Below are positions 63,699-64,000 of a stretch of 64,000 bases of DNA, piece after piece. Below the pieces are notes generated by a model. The model was not told the DNA's origin. It saw only the letters and a program-made list of their open reading frames with translations, and ran no database searches. Made by a program: the position numbers and the translations under genes. Location: NCBI RefSeq assembly GCF_000374125.1, contig NZ_KB893632.1, positions 34,342 to 98,341 on the forward strand, read 5' to 3'. Source of the stretch: Niabella aurantiaca DSM 17617. Lineage in GTDB: Bacteria > Bacteroidota > Bacteroidia > Chitinophagales > Chitinophagaceae. The number at the start of each line of letters is the position of its first letter. Within the stretch, counting starts at the first letter, position 1.

Positions 63699-64000
63699 AG
63701 AAGCCATCTCAAAAGTATTTTTTCATAATGATCATAATGCAAGCTATTTGAACAAAGGCCAGGAAGTTGGTATCATGATATTCGTAACGCACATAACATC
63801 TTCGATAATTGTGAATCCAGGCAAACAATCTCTCCACTTTCCAGCGATTTCGATAGCGCCGCAAGGGTCGTCCGTCCTGGGTGGGTTTGGCCTTTCTGTT
63901 AGAACGATGTGGCGCGATCAGTTCCACCTGCTGTTTTCTAAGCTCTTTGTCAGCCTTATCACTATCATAGGCACGATCTGCTATGATCCGTTTAATCCTT
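63699..64000 (-). mobile_element. 3' end of an IS5-type insertion sequence, cut by the window edge
   Basis: The element contains the transposase fragment described next. Its terminal inverted repeat may be the sequence AGAAGCCATCTCAAAAG starting near 63699, on the edge of the coding frame; the other end is outside the window, so the repeat and target duplication cannot be confirmed. Confidence 0.6.
63709..64000 (-). CDS. IS5-family transposase, C-terminal part (5' end outside window)
   Basis: The frame is open to the window edge; the GTG at 63927 is not the real start. Read from the edge it gives IKRIIADRAYDSDKADKELR, which holds the second aspartate of the DDE triad (ADRAYDSD), then APHRSNRKAKPTQDGRPLRR, and RWKVERLFAWIHNYRR with the catalytic glutamate and its Y-(2)-R-(3)-E-(6)-K type context. 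It ends IMIIMKKYF. This is the C-terminal half of a DDE transposase of the IS5 group. Whether the element is complete cannot be seen. Confidence 0.88.
   Translation of the reverse strand, partial: RIKRIIADRAYDSDKADKELRKQQVELIAPHRSNRKAKPTQDGRPLRRYRNRWKVERLFAWIHNYRRCYVRYEYHDTNFLAFVQIACIMIIMKKYF

Overview
The window looks like a chromosomal segment of a Bacteroidota bacterium, most likely a Chitinophagaceae-type soil or plant-associated species. The evidence is two complete SusC/SusD pairs, a FecR anti-sigma gene with a DUF4974-type C-terminus, many lipoproteins, an Oar-like TonB receptor, futalosine-pathway menaquinone genes, and Bacteroidota-style promoter -7 boxes (TANNTTTG) in place of sigma70 -10 boxes. 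Genus is not determined; no rRNA, tRNA or CRISPR was seen.

Layout. 1-5820 (+): 3' part of a FecR gene, then susC1 and susD1. 6081-11117 (-): susC2-susD2, convergent with the first pair; a ~94-bp inverted-repeat unit lies between them. 11951-16051 (-): deoxynucleoside kinase, trpS, a frameshifted murein L,D-transpeptidase and ribBA. 16324-19563 (+): Oar-like receptor. 19734-23274: an outer-membrane barrel protein, a Xre/RES toxin-antitoxin pair, a DUF4846 protein and rnhA. 23579-27831 (-): sdaA, four tandem FKBP-like lipoproteins and a small membrane protein. 27913-31894: an HU-CCDC81-like membrane protein, an FtsB/DivIC-like protein, eno, pncA and a possible gene remnant.

31907-43346 (-) is the most distinctive stretch. 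It holds a ThuA / sugar dehydrogenase / PKD / cytochrome c fusion protein, a siderophore-type TonB receptor, and a tight four-gene operon (Tat-exported Gfo/Idh/MocA oxidoreductase, lipoprotein oxidoreductase, PmoA/DUF6807-like protein, ThuA protein). All predicted products are exported, which suggests an envelope-located sugar or polyol modification pathway. 43729-50208: an ECF sigma factor, uvrA, a von Willebrand factor A lipoprotein and a small lipoprotein. 50280-54125 (-): a large MG2/plug-type surface protein and a nitronate-monooxygenase-like flavoprotein. 54271-59125: a flippase-like membrane protein, an LTA-synthase-like phosphotransferase and an ArnT-like glycosyltransferase, all envelope-decoration functions. 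59518-61891 (-): an operon of two tandem 6-pyruvoyltetrahydropterin synthase-like genes, folE and fabD, ended by a terminator that overlaps the fabD stop codon. 62098-63609 (+): mqnB and mqnD. 63709-64000 (-): the 3' end of an IS5-type transposase running off the window.

No wholly new system can be proven from sequence alone. The best candidates for follow-up are the exported ThuA/PmoA/oxidoreductase operon with its fusion-protein neighbour, the four FKBP-like lipoproteins that share an unusual pair of cysteines, the tandem PTPS genes with a C-x5-HGH motif, and several long perfect inverted repeats in regulatory gaps.
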